Assembly (NCBI GenBank): GCA_030603495.1 | Contig: JAUVXR010000006.1 | Span: 1-64,000, forward strand | DNA: 64,000 nt | Direction of reading: 5' to 3' | From: a bacterium | Lineage (GTDB): Bacteria; Armatimonadota; Zipacnadia; Zipacnadales; Zipacnadaceae | Shown here: positions 27,296 through 36,181 of the stretch, piece after piece | How the letters are laid out: each line of letters opens with the position of its first letter | How positions within the stretch are numbered: the first letter of the stretch is position 1 | Translations under genes and position numbers: made by a program | The notes under the pieces: generated by a model | Databases searched by the model: none | Told to the model about the DNA's origin: nothing | The model's input: the letters and a program-made list of their open reading frames with translations, nothing else

Positions 27296-29197
27296 ATGTC
27301 TGAGCTTAGCAAGAAGACAGACTCACACCGATGGATAACTGCCCTCGTGGTGGTGGCAGTGGGGATATGGATACTGCTGGCACTAGCTGCGGGCTTGTTT
27401 GCCCTATATGCGTGGCCTTCCGTAGCACAAGAGCTGTTTCTGTCGCAGGCTGCGAAACGCCAAGAGCCACTGGCTGCCGCCGTAGCTCCCAAGGCGACAG
27501 TGGCGGTTGTTCCATTTGTGAACGAGTCACCAGAGGTAGATTACGAGTGGTTAGGCTACGGTTTCGCGTATGGCACGGTCAGCCGACTTGCCAACTTCGA
27601 AGAACTGGTGATTGCCCGACCCGAAGAGATTCGCGAAGAGCTTGCCAATGAACAATCTGAGCTCACGCTCGGTGACATAACTAGCCTGGCTGCGGCTCAG
27701 GAGGCCGGAGAGGCAGTCTATGCTGATTACGTGCTCATGGGCAACTGTGCCAAGTCGGGCGACGAGATACGAGTGACCGCCCAAATCGTTGAGGTCGCCA
27801 CGGGCAATATCCACAGCGAGCGTGCGGGCGTGCGTGAGTACGCCAATATATTCGACTTCCAGGCCGAGCTTGTCCGATGGGTGGCCGACACTCTGGATGT
27901 CACCACCGACTCTGCTAGGCTGGAAAGGATAGAGTACAAGCCTACACAATCTATCCCCGCCTATGAGTGCTTCGGTCAAGGGGTGATGCACTATTACCGG
28001 GGTGAGTATGAAGAGGCCGCTGCCGCTTGCCAGAAGGCGGTGGATATTGATAGCGATCTTGCAGATGCCTATGTTGTCCTGGCTCGGGCTTTAGGCTGCC
28101 AGGAAGAATATGGTGAAGCCATTGCCCAGTTGAAGAAGGCCGAGAAACTGGATGCTGAACGACCCTACCTGCATTACTACCTCGGCATAGCGTACGAGGG
28201 GAACGAGGACTACGACGAGGCCGTGGATCAGCTCCGCCAGGCGGTGCAGTGCTACCCGTCCGATCCGCACGTTCGCCGCTGGTTAGGCAATGCTTACCAC
28301 GAGAGCTACCAGTATCCCAGGGCTATTGCCGAATACAAGGAGGCGTTGGTACTGCGGCCCAATTGGGCCCTGGTACATTGCGACCTGGGTTGGAGCTATC
28401 ATGTGTCGGGTAGGACCAATAGAGCCATCGAAGAGTGTAAGAAGGCGATCCAGCTTTGCCGGGCCGGGAACGACCTCCTCAGAGGCTCGGCTCACCATGT
28501 CCTGGGACGTGCCTACGGAGACCGAGGAGAGCTTGAGAAGGGGCTTTACCATTTAAAACAGGCGGCAACTTTGGCTCCTAACAAGGGAAATATCCAGTAT
28601 AACCTAGCCCGCACATACAAAATGCTGGAGCACTGGGATGAGGCAATTGCCTGCTATGAGAAGGGAGTCATCATCTTTCGCGAAAAGCAGGACCTCATTG
28701 GTGAGGCAGACTGCCATTATGGTATCTCCAGAGTCTACCAAAAGAAAAGGGAACATCAACTTGCCCTGAAGCACTGCAAGAAGAGACTAGATCTAGTGCT
28801 TGCTGCAATTGAGAAGCATGAGACGCGAAAGCAGGAAGCCCTGAGGAGCGGTGACCAACAGACAGCGGCAAACGAGGCCGCGAAAGTTGAAGAACTGCGG
28901 TATGGGGAGCTTGCCTCTGCCTATAATAGGTACGGTGCCGTTCATACCCGGCTCGGCAAACCTGAGGTTGCGATAGAGTATGTGAACAAGGCCCTCGAAC
29001 TCAATCCAGATTATTACTGGGCTCATTGGAACCTTGCCTTTGCTTATGACAACATGGGCGAGAAAGACAAGGCGATCTATCATTACCAAAAGCGCCTGGA
29101 CGAGGCTCCTTCATGGGAGGAAGACGATGAGCATGCACAGCATGCGAGAAAGCGCCTGGAAGAGCTAAGGGGCGAGTTGGAGGAGTTAAGCGAATAA
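27296..29197 (+). CDS. Membrane-anchored TPR protein with FlgO/CsgG-like domain
   Basis: 633 residues. One membrane helix (about 14-42) precedes a domain at about 62-195 (VAVVPFVNESPEVDYEWLGYGFAYGT is split: PFVNES, WLGYGF) of the kind found in adenylate-cyclase-like TPR proteins and FlgO, where it helps gather a multi-protein complex. Then about eight or nine TPR units follow to residue 620 (for example AIAQLKKAEKLDAERPYLHY, AIEYVNKALELNPDYYWAHW). The gene has more AGA/AGG and A/T-ending codons than its neighbours by eye, and it sits between rph and rdgB, so it looks like a later insertion. Ribosome site GGGTGGAG. Role unknown. Confidence 0.75.
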   Translation: MSELSKKTDSHRWITALVVVAVGIWILLALAAGLFALYAWPSVAQELFLSQAAKRQEPLAAAVAPKATVAVVPFVNESPEVDYEWLGYGFAYGTVSRLANFEELVIARPEEIREELANEQSELTLGDITSLAAAQEAGEAVYADYVLMGNCAKSGDEIRVTAQIVEVATGNIHSERAGVREYANIFDFQAELVRWVADTLDVTTDSARLERIEYKPTQSIPAYECFGQGVMHYYRGEYEEAAAACQKAVDIDSDLADAYVVLARALGCQEEYGEAIAQLKKAEKLDAERPYLHYYLGIAYEGNEDYDEAVDQLRQAVQCYPSDPHVRRWLGNAYHESYQYPRAIAEYKEALVLRPNWALVHCDLGWSYHVSGRTNRAIEECKKAIQLCRAGNDLLRGSAHHVLGRAYGDRGELEKGLYHLKQAATLAPNKGNIQYNLARTYKMLEHWDEAIACYEKGVIIFREKQDLIGEADCHYGISRVYQKKREHQLALKHCKKRLDLVLAAIEKHETRKQEALRSGDQQTAANEAAKVEELRYGELASAYNRYGAVHTRLGKPEVAIEYVNKALELNPDYYWAHWNLAFAYDNMGEKDKAIYHYQKRLDEAPSWEEDDEHAQHARKRLEELRGELEELSE

Positions 29198-29287
29198 CGG
29201 CGGATTGGAGACAACGCTTCGTATGCCCGACGGACTACAGCAGCGAAACGACCATAGTAGCCACTGGACAGCCAGGAGCCGCCCAGA

Positions 29288-29917
29288 ATGACGCCGCCGC
29301 GACGGGTCTTGGTGGTCGCCTCGGAGAACCCCGGCAAGGTCCGGGAAATCCGCGAACTGCTGAGCGCGGCCCCGGTGCAGGTGATCGCGTTGAGCGACCT
29401 GCCTGCCCCGCCACAGCTCAACGAATCGCACGACGACTTTGCCGGTAATGCCGCGGAGAAGGCTACCAGCGCAGCCCGGGCTACTGGCTACCTGGCCCTC
29501 GCTGACGACAGCGGGCTGGTCGTACCAGCGCTGGGTGGTGCTCCCGGGGTACACTCCAGCCGCATTGCTGACAGCGATCCGGATCGCATCGCGTGGCTGC
29601 TGGAGCGGATGGGCGGTCTGACCGGCGAGCAGCGCGCCGCCTATTTCCTATGCGCCGTGGTGCTGGCTGACTCGCAGGGCAGCGTGCTGGGGGCGTGGGA
29701 GGGTCGCGTTGACGGTTTGATAACCGCTGAACCGAAGGGAACAGCGGGCTTCGGCTATGACCCGGTCTTCTGGTACTCGCCGGCTCAAAAGACCTTCGCC
29801 GAAATGAGCGCGCAGGAGAAGAACCAAGTGAGCCACCGCGGCCGGGCGCTGCGCGCTTTTGCACAGGATCTGCCGGATATTCTAGCTCTCAATACCCGTA
29901 ACAGAGCGATCGAATAG
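29288..29917 (+). CDS. rdgB: XTP/dITP diphosphatase
   Basis: 209 residues. Hydrolyses non-canonical purine triphosphates to keep them out of DNA and RNA. Visible motifs: VVASENPGKVREIRELL (nucleotide binding), ALADDSGLVVPALGG, WEGRVDGLI, GTAGFGYDPVFWY and SHRGRALRAF. Six bases separate it from the GT9 gene, the first step of a seven-gene run that extends to 35432. ATG at 29288. Confidence 0.95.
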   Translation: MTPPRRVLVVASENPGKVREIRELLSAAPVQVIALSDLPAPPQLNESHDDFAGNAAEKATSAARATGYLALADDSGLVVPALGGAPGVHSSRIADSDPDRIAWLLERMGGLTGEQRAAYFLCAVVLADSQGSVLGAWEGRVDGLITAEPKGTAGFGYDPVFWYSPAQKTFAEMSAQEKNQVSHRGRALRAFAQDLPDILALNTRNRAIE

Positions 29918-29923
29918 CGCTTT

Positions 29924-30982
29924 ATGCCAACCTTATCAGAAGATCAATCCCAGTCACTGCAACGCATCTTGCTGGTCAGGCGCAGTTCGCTCGGCGACAT
30001 CATTAACACGATGCCGACGCTGGTCGCGCTGCGCCGGGGTTTTCCTGACGCATATATCGCCTGGCTGGTGGACCATCGCTTCTCGCAGATACTCGAGGGG
30101 CACGAATGCCTGGACGAGATCATCCCGGTGCGCCGGTACAGTGCCCGCAAAGTCCTGCCGCTCATCGGCGAGCTGCGCCGGGCGCGACGGCTGCTGCACG
30201 GCAGACACTTCGATATTACTGTGGACACTCAAGGGCTGCTGAAAAGCTCGGTGCTCTGCTACCTATCGGGAGCGCCCCGGCGCCTGGGATTTGATGACGA
30301 GCGCGAATTCAGCCGCATGCTTATGAATGAGTCGGTGCCTGCCGAGCAGGATATGCACGCAGTGGACCGCTTCCTGCTGATGGCCAAATACCTGGGCTGT
30401 CCTACTGAGCCGGTAGAGTTCCGTGTACCGATCGCCGAGGCGGCTCGGCAATGGGTCGGGGAGTTTCTGGCGGCCAATTCAGCGCTGGCCGATCGGCCGC
30501 TGGTCGGCCTCAATCTGGGGGCTACCGGGGCGCACCGGCGCTGGCCAATGGAGTATTTTGCCAGATTGGCGCAGATGCTGCACGACGGCCCGGGTGCGGC
30601 AGTAGTTCTGATCGGCGGTCCAGGTGATCGAGCCCTCGCCGAATCCGTCAGACAACAGACAACTGTCCCGCTAATTGATGCCGTCGGCCAAACGACGCTA
30701 CGCCAATTGCCGGCTCTCATTTCACGCTGCGACGTGCTGATATCGGGAGACACGGGGTCAATGCACATTTCTGTAGCATTGGATAGACCGACGGTTGCGC
30801 TGATCGGCCCAACCTTCCCGCACCTGACCGGCCCTTACGGGGATAACCATATCCTGCTGTGGTCGAAGCCGGAGTGCGCCTGCTGGAACAAGCCGACCTG
30901 CCGAGACTACCCGTGTATGCGGGCGATCTCACCGGAAAGCGCCCTGCAAGCCGTGGTGGAGTTGCTCGCGCGCGATACCTGA
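29924..30982 (+). CDS. Glycosyltransferase family 9 (LPS heptosyltransferase type)
   Basis: 352 residues. GT9 N-terminal domain: ILLVRRSSLGDIINTMPTLV, with ADP-heptose-type acceptor loop DPG-like patterns; C-terminal nucleotide-binding half with NLGATGAHRRWPMEYFARLA and LISGDTGSMHISVALDRPTV (the DTG-H region diagnostic of the family). Enzymes of this family add heptose to lipid A-Kdo, so the host likely makes an LPS or similar glycolipid. Donor specificity is not visible. Cysteine cluster CACWNKPTCRDYPC near the C-terminus. Confidence 0.87.
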   Translation: MPTLSEDQSQSLQRILLVRRSSLGDIINTMPTLVALRRGFPDAYIAWLVDHRFSQILEGHECLDEIIPVRRYSARKVLPLIGELRRARRLLHGRHFDITVDTQGLLKSSVLCYLSGAPRRLGFDDEREFSRMLMNESVPAEQDMHAVDRFLLMAKYLGCPTEPVEFRVPIAEAARQWVGEFLAANSALADRPLVGLNLGATGAHRRWPMEYFARLAQMLHDGPGAAVVLIGGPGDRALAESVRQQTTVPLIDAVGQTTLRQLPALISRCDVLISGDTGSMHISVALDRPTVALIGPTFPHLTGPYGDNHILLWSKPECACWNKPTCRDYPCMRAISPESALQAVVELLARDT

Positions 30983-31018
30983 CCCGTTGCGTTTATTGCC
31001 CGCAGGTTCTGCACTGAT

Positions 31019-32104
31019 ATGCTTATTGAAGAAGACCGACGAACTGAGTGGAACGATTTCGTCGCGGCTTGCCCCCACGGCGACGTCCTCCAATGCTGGG
31101 AGTGGGGCGAACTGAAAGGTCGCACCGGTTGGCAGCCGCTGCCGATAGCGGTGGTAGAGGGCGACCGAATCGTGGCCGCGTGTCTGGTGCTCAAGCGCTC
31201 GGTGCCGCTGATCGGTAGCTGTCTGCTGTACGCCCCACACGGGCCAGTCGTGGACTTTGCCGACGAATCCACATGGCCTCGCCTGCTCGACGAGCTAAGA
31301 CAACTAGCCGCAGCGCACCAGGCGATGGCGCTGAAGATTGACCCGGCAATTCCGGTGGAGCGTGCTGACATCGTGGCTGCCCTGGAGCAGGGCGGATTTC
31401 GGCGACATAATGGAGAAGGGGATTTCGGCGGAGTACAGCCGCGCTACGTAATGAAGGTGGACATCAGTGGTGACCTGGACGAGTTGCTAGCCCAGTTCAA
31501 GTCAAAAACGCGGTACAATATCCGTTTGGCGGAGCGCAAGGGGGTGACCGTGCGTCTGGGCCATCGGGATGACTTACCCGATTTCTACGAGATCCTAACA
31601 GCCACCGCCGAGCGCGACGGCTTCGTGGTGCGCGAGATATCATACTTCTACGATATCTGGGACCTGATCATCAAGGCCGGTCTGGGCCAGCTCTTTCTGG
31701 CTTATGCCGAAGGCAAGCTGGTGGCGGGCACCCTTGCTTTTGCGCTGGGGCATCAGGCCTGGTACGTCTACGGCGCCTCCAGCTACTCTCATCGCAACCT
31801 GATGCCCAATTACCTGCTACAATGGCATATGATACAATGGGCCAAGGACCGCGGCTCTACCGTGTTTGACATGCGGGGCGTTGCCCGGGAGATAGACGGC
31901 CAAGCGCAGGGGGAACTGAGTGGGCTTAACCGGTTCAAACGAGGCTTTGCGCCTCAGTATGTCGAATACATCGGTGAGTGGGATCTGGTCTTCCGGCCCG
32001 GCCTATACCGGTTATTAAACCTAGCCCAGCCGATTGCGCAGAAAGCAGGCAAGCTCAAATCCCGGCTCCGGGGCCCATCCCACCGCAGTAAGTCTAGTCG
32101 TTAA
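31019..32104 (+). CDS. FemA/B-type aminoacyltransferase with GNAT fold
   Basis: 361 residues with two GNAT-like halves. The diagnostic KSKTRYNIRLAERKGVTV lies near 161-178 and the second half carries GHQAWYVYGASSYSHRNLMP and HMIQWAKDRG. Family members attach amino acids to lipid II side chains, or in Gram-negatives to other peptidoglycan or lipid precursors. Placed 36 bp after the glycosyltransferase and 11 bp before tldD, so an envelope role fits. Substrate unknown. Confidence 0.85.
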   Translation: MLIEEDRRTEWNDFVAACPHGDVLQCWEWGELKGRTGWQPLPIAVVEGDRIVAACLVLKRSVPLIGSCLLYAPHGPVVDFADESTWPRLLDELRQLAAAHQAMALKIDPAIPVERADIVAALEQGGFRRHNGEGDFGGVQPRYVMKVDISGDLDELLAQFKSKTRYNIRLAERKGVTVRLGHRDDLPDFYEILTATAERDGFVVREISYFYDIWDLIIKAGLGQLFLAYAEGKLVAGTLAFALGHQAWYVYGASSYSHRNLMPNYLLQWHMIQWAKDRGSTVFDMRGVAREIDGQAQGELSGLNRFKRGFAPQYVEYIGEWDLVFRPGLYRLLNLAQPIAQKAGKLKSRLRGPSHRSKSSR

Positions 32105-32115
32105 GGGACTCATCA

Positions 32116-33510
32116 ATGCAAGAGCTAATCGAGAAGACTCTGCAGCGCGCCCAGCACAAAGGCGCCCAGTTCGCCGACTTACGCATAGGGGACGGTGAGC
32201 AGACGGCCGTCGAGGTCGAAGACGGTCGGGCTGATACCATCTCACATTCCTCGGTCAGTGGTGCCGGCCTGCGCGTGCTCGTTGACGGGGCGTGGGGTTT
32301 TGCGCCGACCAACAAGGTTGGCACCAGCGAGCTAGACCAATGCGTGGATGACGCGGTAGCAATGGCGCGCACCGCCAGCAGTAGCGTAACCGAGCCGGGG
32401 GTCGTTGCCGAAGTCGAGCCGGTGCAGGCCCGGGTGAGCACTACCTACGGGATTGATCCCTCAGAGGTCCCGCTTGCTGACAGAGTCAGTGCCGTCTTTG
32501 AATTAGACCAGGTGGCGCGCGCGCAGGACCCGGAGCGGATTGTAAACACGGTGGCAGTCTATGCTGACAGCTCCGCCCGGATGCAACTGGCCAATACCTT
32601 TGGCACTTACATCGAGTACGAATCGGTGCGCTGTCGGATCGGCGTGGTGGTCACTGCTCAGCAAGGTGATGTCCGCCAGCGGACCGCGGACTATCAGGCG
32701 AATGCCGTGGGCTACGAGCTGATCAATGACACCGATCCCGAGGAGTTCGCCGGGGGCATCGCCCGCCGCGCGGTGAAGCTGCTGGAGGCTGCGCCCCCAC
32801 CCGCCGGCAAGTTCGAAGTCATCATAGGCCCCAAAATCTGCGGACTGCTCACTCATGAGGCTTTCGGGCACAACTGCGAGGCTGACGCCGTCTGGGCGGG
32901 CAATTCGATTCTCGACGGCAAGATCGGCGAGCTTGTGGCAGCGCCGATGATCACCATCATAGATGACCCGACACTCCCCGGCGCTAACGGGTCATACCAG
33001 TACGATCACGAAGGCGTCGCGGCGCAGCGCCACGTGCTGGTGGACAATGGCGTATTGCAGACCTTCTTGCACAGTTTAGAGACCGCAGCGCGCTTTGGGG
33101 TTGAGCCTAACGGTGCCGGCCGCGCCGGCGGCCATAAGTCCCCGCCGCAGGTGCGGATGAGCAATACCTTCATCGCCCCGGGTGACGCCAGCTTGGACGA
33201 GATGATCGCCGACATTGACCACGGGCTGTATCTCAAGGGGGGCCAGTGGGGATACGTCTTTACCGCCCAGGGGCAGTTTACCTGCAACGTCGAGGAGGCT
33301 TACGCTATCGAGAAGGGCCAGCTTGGCCAGCACTACCGCAACGTCAACATCTCCGGGATGACCCTCGAGACGCTGCAGGGAGTCACCGCGGTGAGTGACG
33401 ATGTGGTGTTGCGCAACGGGGGCACCTGTGGCAAGGGCGGCCAGGGTGTACCGGTAGACACCGGGGGGCCTCACCTGAGCATTGCCGAGATGGTCGTAGG
33501 AGGGCAGTAG
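32116..33510 (+). CDS. TldD-family metallopeptidase
   Basis: 464 residues, usual for TldD. The zinc motif HEAFGH is at 247-252 (His247, Glu248, His251 region), followed by C/E-rich NCEADAV. Typical blocks: RIGDGEQTAVEVEDGRAD near the start and SGMTLETLQGVTAVSDDV near the end. TldD normally works as a heterodimer with TldE (PmbA), trimming leader peptides of modified peptides such as microcins; no TldE partner is in this window. In an operon with rdgB, GT9, FemAB, a membrane protein and a PqqD-like gene. Confidence 0.88.
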   Translation: MQELIEKTLQRAQHKGAQFADLRIGDGEQTAVEVEDGRADTISHSSVSGAGLRVLVDGAWGFAPTNKVGTSELDQCVDDAVAMARTASSSVTEPGVVAEVEPVQARVSTTYGIDPSEVPLADRVSAVFELDQVARAQDPERIVNTVAVYADSSARMQLANTFGTYIEYESVRCRIGVVVTAQQGDVRQRTADYQANAVGYELINDTDPEEFAGGIARRAVKLLEAAPPPAGKFEVIIGPKICGLLTHEAFGHNCEADAVWAGNSILDGKIGELVAAPMITIIDDPTLPGANGSYQYDHEGVAAQRHVLVDNGVLQTFLHSLETAARFGVEPNGAGRAGGHKSPPQVRMSNTFIAPGDASLDEMIADIDHGLYLKGGQWGYVFTAQGQFTCNVEEAYAIEKGQLGQHYRNVNISGMTLETLQGVTAVSDDVVLRNGGTCGKGGQGVPVDTGGPHLSIAEMVVGGQ

Positions 33511-33526
33511 TAACCGGGACCCGACG

Positions 33527-33925
33527 ATGAACAATGCTACCGAATGGATAGCAATAGGCGCAGTGGTGACGGGAGCCACGATATTCTTCAGCTATCTCGT
33601 CTACCTCAGGGCTACCGCTCTGGGCCATCACCCGCGGGGGATATGGCGAGCACTGGTGATCGTCTGGCTATGCTTAGTGGCCACGATAGTAGTCCTCGCC
33701 GGGGCCCGGGCGATCCTGGGCGGGCCCATTATTGAATACGCTGCCCATCGCGGCAGCTTTCGGCTGGGCGGGGACCGACCAGAGAGCTTCTACGTAATAG
33801 CGGCTGCCCTCGTTGTGGTGGGCCTGCTACTGTACGTAGCGCTACGCACGGTCCGGCAGCTTCAAGAGTCACCCGACGATGATGCGGAACCGCCGTATCC
33901 GCCCCCGTCAGAAGAGAGCACCTGA
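33527..33925 (+). CDS. Three-helix membrane protein of unknown function
   Basis: 132 residues: hydrophobic segments at about 7-26, 42-64 and 88-110, then an acidic, proline-rich tail (DDDAEPPYPPPSEE). No family recognised. Sixteen bases after tldD and two bases before the phosphoesterase gene, so it is translated in the same operon. Confidence 0.7.
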   Translation: MNNATEWIAIGAVVTGATIFFSYLVYLRATALGHHPRGIWRALVIVWLCLVATIVVLAGARAILGGPIIEYAAHRGSFRLGGDRPESFYVIAAALVVVGLLLYVALRTVRQLQESPDDDAEPPYPPPSEEST

Positions 33926-33927
33926 CT

Positions 33928-34854
33928 ATGATCATTACCGCGATAGTCCTGTGGGCGGTGCTCGGCGCCACGGTGCTCTTCTGGGTCTATGCCTCGCTGA
34001 TTGAACCCAGGCGCCTACACGTGCGCCACATCGAGATACCTTTGCCCAACCTGCCCCCGGAACTGGCCGGCCTGCGTATCGCTCACCTTTCTGACCTGCA
34101 CTGCGCCAACCAGCCCGGCGCAGCTCAGGTCCCCAGCCAGGCCGCGGCTGAGACGCTCCGCGCGGCACCCGACCTGGTCCTAATCACAGGAGATCTGTCT
34201 AGTGGGTCCGGCAATATGGCCTACACCGCCGATCAGATCAGCGGTCTCCGTGCTCAGTACGGAGTCTATGCCGTACTGGGCAATCACGACTGGGACTCTA
34301 CCCTGGGCAACTATCTGTTCGGTAGTCCGGAACCGCCCGTGACCCTCGCCCGCTGGGAAGAGACCTTATCGAGCACCCAGGTAGAGCTGCTGGAGAACGC
34401 TAGCCGTACGCTTGTCATTAGGGGCCAGACGGTTACGCTGGTGGGTATTGGCGATCCCTCGTGTGGGCGGGACGATCTGCCCGCCGCGCTGGCGAACGCC
34501 GGCCCGGCCGACTTGAAGATCTTGCTGGCGCACTCCCCGGATGCCATTGATCTACCCGGCGCGGACTGGGCCGACCTCCTGCTGGCCGGCCATACTCACG
34601 GCGGCCAGTGCCAACTGCCAGGTTGGGGCAGTGTCTGGGCACCGGTCTGGCAATTGCGCCAGCGCTCAGATGGACTGTTCCGGTTTGACGAGACAGTCGT
34701 CCACGTCAGCCGAGGCATCTGCGCCGGGATGGATGCCCGTTTTTTCTGCCCGCCGGAGGTATGCATCATCACGCTGGTGCGCGGGCCAATACAACAGATG
34801 AGCGCCACGCCACGGTTCGTAGACGAGGCCGAATGTTCCGGGGCACCCAGTTAG
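33928..34854 (+). CDS. Membrane-anchored metallophosphoesterase (YkuE/LpxH-like)
   Basis: 308 residues. An N-terminal helix (about 2-23) anchors a calcineurin-like domain with all metal motifs: LSDLHC (Asp, His), LITGDLSSG, VLGNHDWDS, LAHSPD and AGHTHGGQCQLP. Such proteins cleave phosphodiester or pyrophosphate links, and the YkuE group acts at the cell surface. Two bases after the membrane protein and 11 bases before the PqqD-like gene. Substrate not readable. Confidence 0.87.
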   Translation: MIITAIVLWAVLGATVLFWVYASLIEPRRLHVRHIEIPLPNLPPELAGLRIAHLSDLHCANQPGAAQVPSQAAAETLRAAPDLVLITGDLSSGSGNMAYTADQISGLRAQYGVYAVLGNHDWDSTLGNYLFGSPEPPVTLARWEETLSSTQVELLENASRTLVIRGQTVTLVGIGDPSCGRDDLPAALANAGPADLKILLAHSPDAIDLPGADWADLLLAGHTHGGQCQLPGWGSVWAPVWQLRQRSDGLFRFDETVVHVSRGICAGMDARFFCPPEVCIITLVRGPIQQMSATPRFVDEAECSGAPS

Positions 34855-34865
34855 GATAGATAATA

Positions 34866-35432
34866 ATGCGGATGATAGCTAACATCTTAAACAAGATCCA
34901 TTTGCGCAAAGCCCAGCCGGCCATCACCCGCCGTCAGGCCATGCAGGTCCGGCCTCTACGCAACCCCCATCTAGAATGGGAGCACAACGAAGAGGGCAAC
35001 GTCGTGGCCACTCTGACCCGCCGCGTTGGGCTTCGAGGTAAGATACTTACCTTCTTCCTTTCCGTCCCGGAGGCCCGGCCCGTCGTCCTCGATGAAGTGG
35101 GCAGCTTCGTCTGGGATATGTGCGACGGCGAGCACAGCGTGGAGGACATTACCGAGGCCCTCTGCAGCAAGCATAACCTCAGCCGCCGCGAAGTTGAGAT
35201 CTCTCTGAATGAGTATATGCGGATACTGGGCAAGCGAGGGATGATCGTCATCGCCGTCCCTCAGGAGATAATGGCCGAGCTGAGCGAGGAAACCAAGCGA
35301 GCTTTGGGCATCCAAGACCTGGCGGCAGATGAAGAGGCGTCGGCGGCGCTGCTCGAGTCTGCCCAGGACGCGGAGAACAACAGACAGGAAGATCAGGGGA
35401 CCAGCTCCGCTTCGGCTTCTGATCAGGAATAG
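34866..35432 (+). CDS. PqqD-like peptide-chaperone protein
   Basis: 188 residues. The central part (about 62-120; VVLDEVGSFVWDMCDGEHSV then EDITEAL) is the PqqD wing fold, which carries peptides to radical-SAM or other modifying enzymes. The N-terminal 60 residues are basic and the C-terminal 45 residues acidic and low in complexity. No radical SAM gene, precursor peptide or other PQQ gene is nearby, but a TldD peptidase lies in the same operon. The last gene of the run that began with rdgB. ATG preceded by AGGATAGA, a weak ribosome site. Confidence 0.75.
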   Translation: MRMIANILNKIHLRKAQPAITRRQAMQVRPLRNPHLEWEHNEEGNVVATLTRRVGLRGKILTFFLSVPEARPVVLDEVGSFVWDMCDGEHSVEDITEALCSKHNLSRREVEISLNEYMRILGKRGMIVIAVPQEIMAELSEETKRALGIQDLAADEEASAALLESAQDAENNRQEDQGTSSASASDQE

Positions 35433-35452
35433 CCTAGCTGAGCCAAGACTAC

Positions 35453-35728
35453 TTACTCGCTGGCAGCCTGGGCTGTTCCTGCTTGCCGCGCCAGTACTGA
35501 CTTCTTGCGACCAGCGCGCCGGGGGTGCAATACACCAGCCTTGGTAGCCTTGTCAATGGCCTGATAAGCACGATTGAGGGCTTCCTGGGTCTCTTGCTCA
35601 TCGCCGCTACGCACTCTCTCGAGGGCCGCGCGGGTGGCGTACTTGATCTGATCCTTGAACTGGCGATTGCGCCGTGTGCGCTTCGCCGTTTGGCGAATGT
35701 GCTTGTGCCGCGCCTTTATCTGAGGCAT
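35453..35728 (-). CDS. rpsT: 30S ribosomal protein S20
   Basis: 91 residues, very basic, with the S20 patterns AKRTRRNRQFKDQIKYATR, AYQAIDKATKAGVLHP and RKKSVLAR. It binds 16S rRNA early in 30S assembly. The gene faces the PqqD-like gene tail to tail with a 20-bp gap. A promoter stands at 35800-35829 and the 65-nt leader has mutually exclusive small stems (CTGCC/GGCAG and GCCGC/GCGGC), which might serve the translational self-control known for S20 in other bacteria; that is inference. Confidence 0.97.
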   Translation of the reverse strand: MPQIKARHKHIRQTAKRTRRNRQFKDQIKYATRAALERVRSGDEQETQEALNRAYQAIDKATKAGVLHPRRAGRKKSVLARQAGTAQAASE

Positions 35729-35799
35729 ATCGAACTCTCTTTCGTATCATTCAACTAAATAGCCGCCTGCCAGCCTGCTCTGCCAGCGGCAGCCTCATT

Positions 35800-35829
35800 A
35801 TTATAGCACACCCACGCCAGTAAAAGCAA
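35800..35829 (-). promoter_or_regulatory. Promoter of rpsT
   Basis: TTGCTT (35824-35829) and TATAAT (35800-35805), spacing 18 bp, on the minus strand. It lies behind the terminator of the upstream RNA, so rpsT does not depend on that transcript. Confidence 0.75.
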
Positions 35830-35884
35830 GCAGCCACACAGATCTGGGCTCAAGTGACTACGCCAGCTCACGGCCTCCGTCTGG

Positions 35885-36102
35885 AAAAATAGGCAGCCGA
35901 GCTCCCTTCGGGGCGGAAAAGAGCTCGGCTGTATTCTTGCTACCTACTGGCTTCAATGCTGTCTGTGTAACGTAGGTAGCTGAGGCCCGTAGACTCAACC
36001 TGCCAACAGATGAGGAGGCGATCTTTGCTGCGTCTCGGGCTGCATACACTGCTGCCGTTCGAGGCTTGTATATAGATATAGGTCCAGACTTATACAAGCT
36101 TC
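35885..36102 (-). ncRNA. Candidate structured small RNA, about 218 nt, family unknown
   Basis: Between rpsT and the methyltransferase lies a complete minus-strand transcription unit without a credible reading frame. Its promoter is a perfect TTGACA-17-TATAAT (36109-36137). Its start is near 36102. A first stem follows at once (GCTTGTATA 36064-36072 with TATACAAGC 36091-36099), another at 35939-35980 (GCTACCTAC with GTAGGTAGC, 9 bp), and the unit closes with a 10-bp terminator stem AGCCGAGCTC/GAGCTCGGCT (35895-35930) followed by ATTTTT (35885-35890). A CCTCCTC stretch near 36013-36019 could pair with ribosome sites. I could not match it to RNase P RNA, SRP RNA, tmRNA or a known riboswitch; 6S RNA is not excluded. 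Confidence 0.65.
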
Positions 36103-36108
36103 TACATC

Positions 36109-36137
36109 ATTATAGCAACTCTCACAGTAAATGTCAA
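36109..36137 (-). promoter_or_regulatory. Perfect consensus sigma-70 promoter of the candidate RNA
   Basis: TTGACA (36132-36137) and TATAAT (36109-36114) with 17-bp spacing, on the minus strand. This is the best match of any promoter in the window and implies a strong, constitutive RNA. Confidence 0.85.
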
Positions 36138-36181
36138 GGCCTATGCGAAACTTTTTTCGACCAGTACCAGCCCCCGGCTGG

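Noticed and set aside
35885-36102. RNase P, SRP or 6S RNA as identity of the small RNA
   Set aside because: The conserved RNase P and SRP cores are absent. 6S would need a long rod with a central bubble, which I do not see, although I cannot exclude a divergent form.
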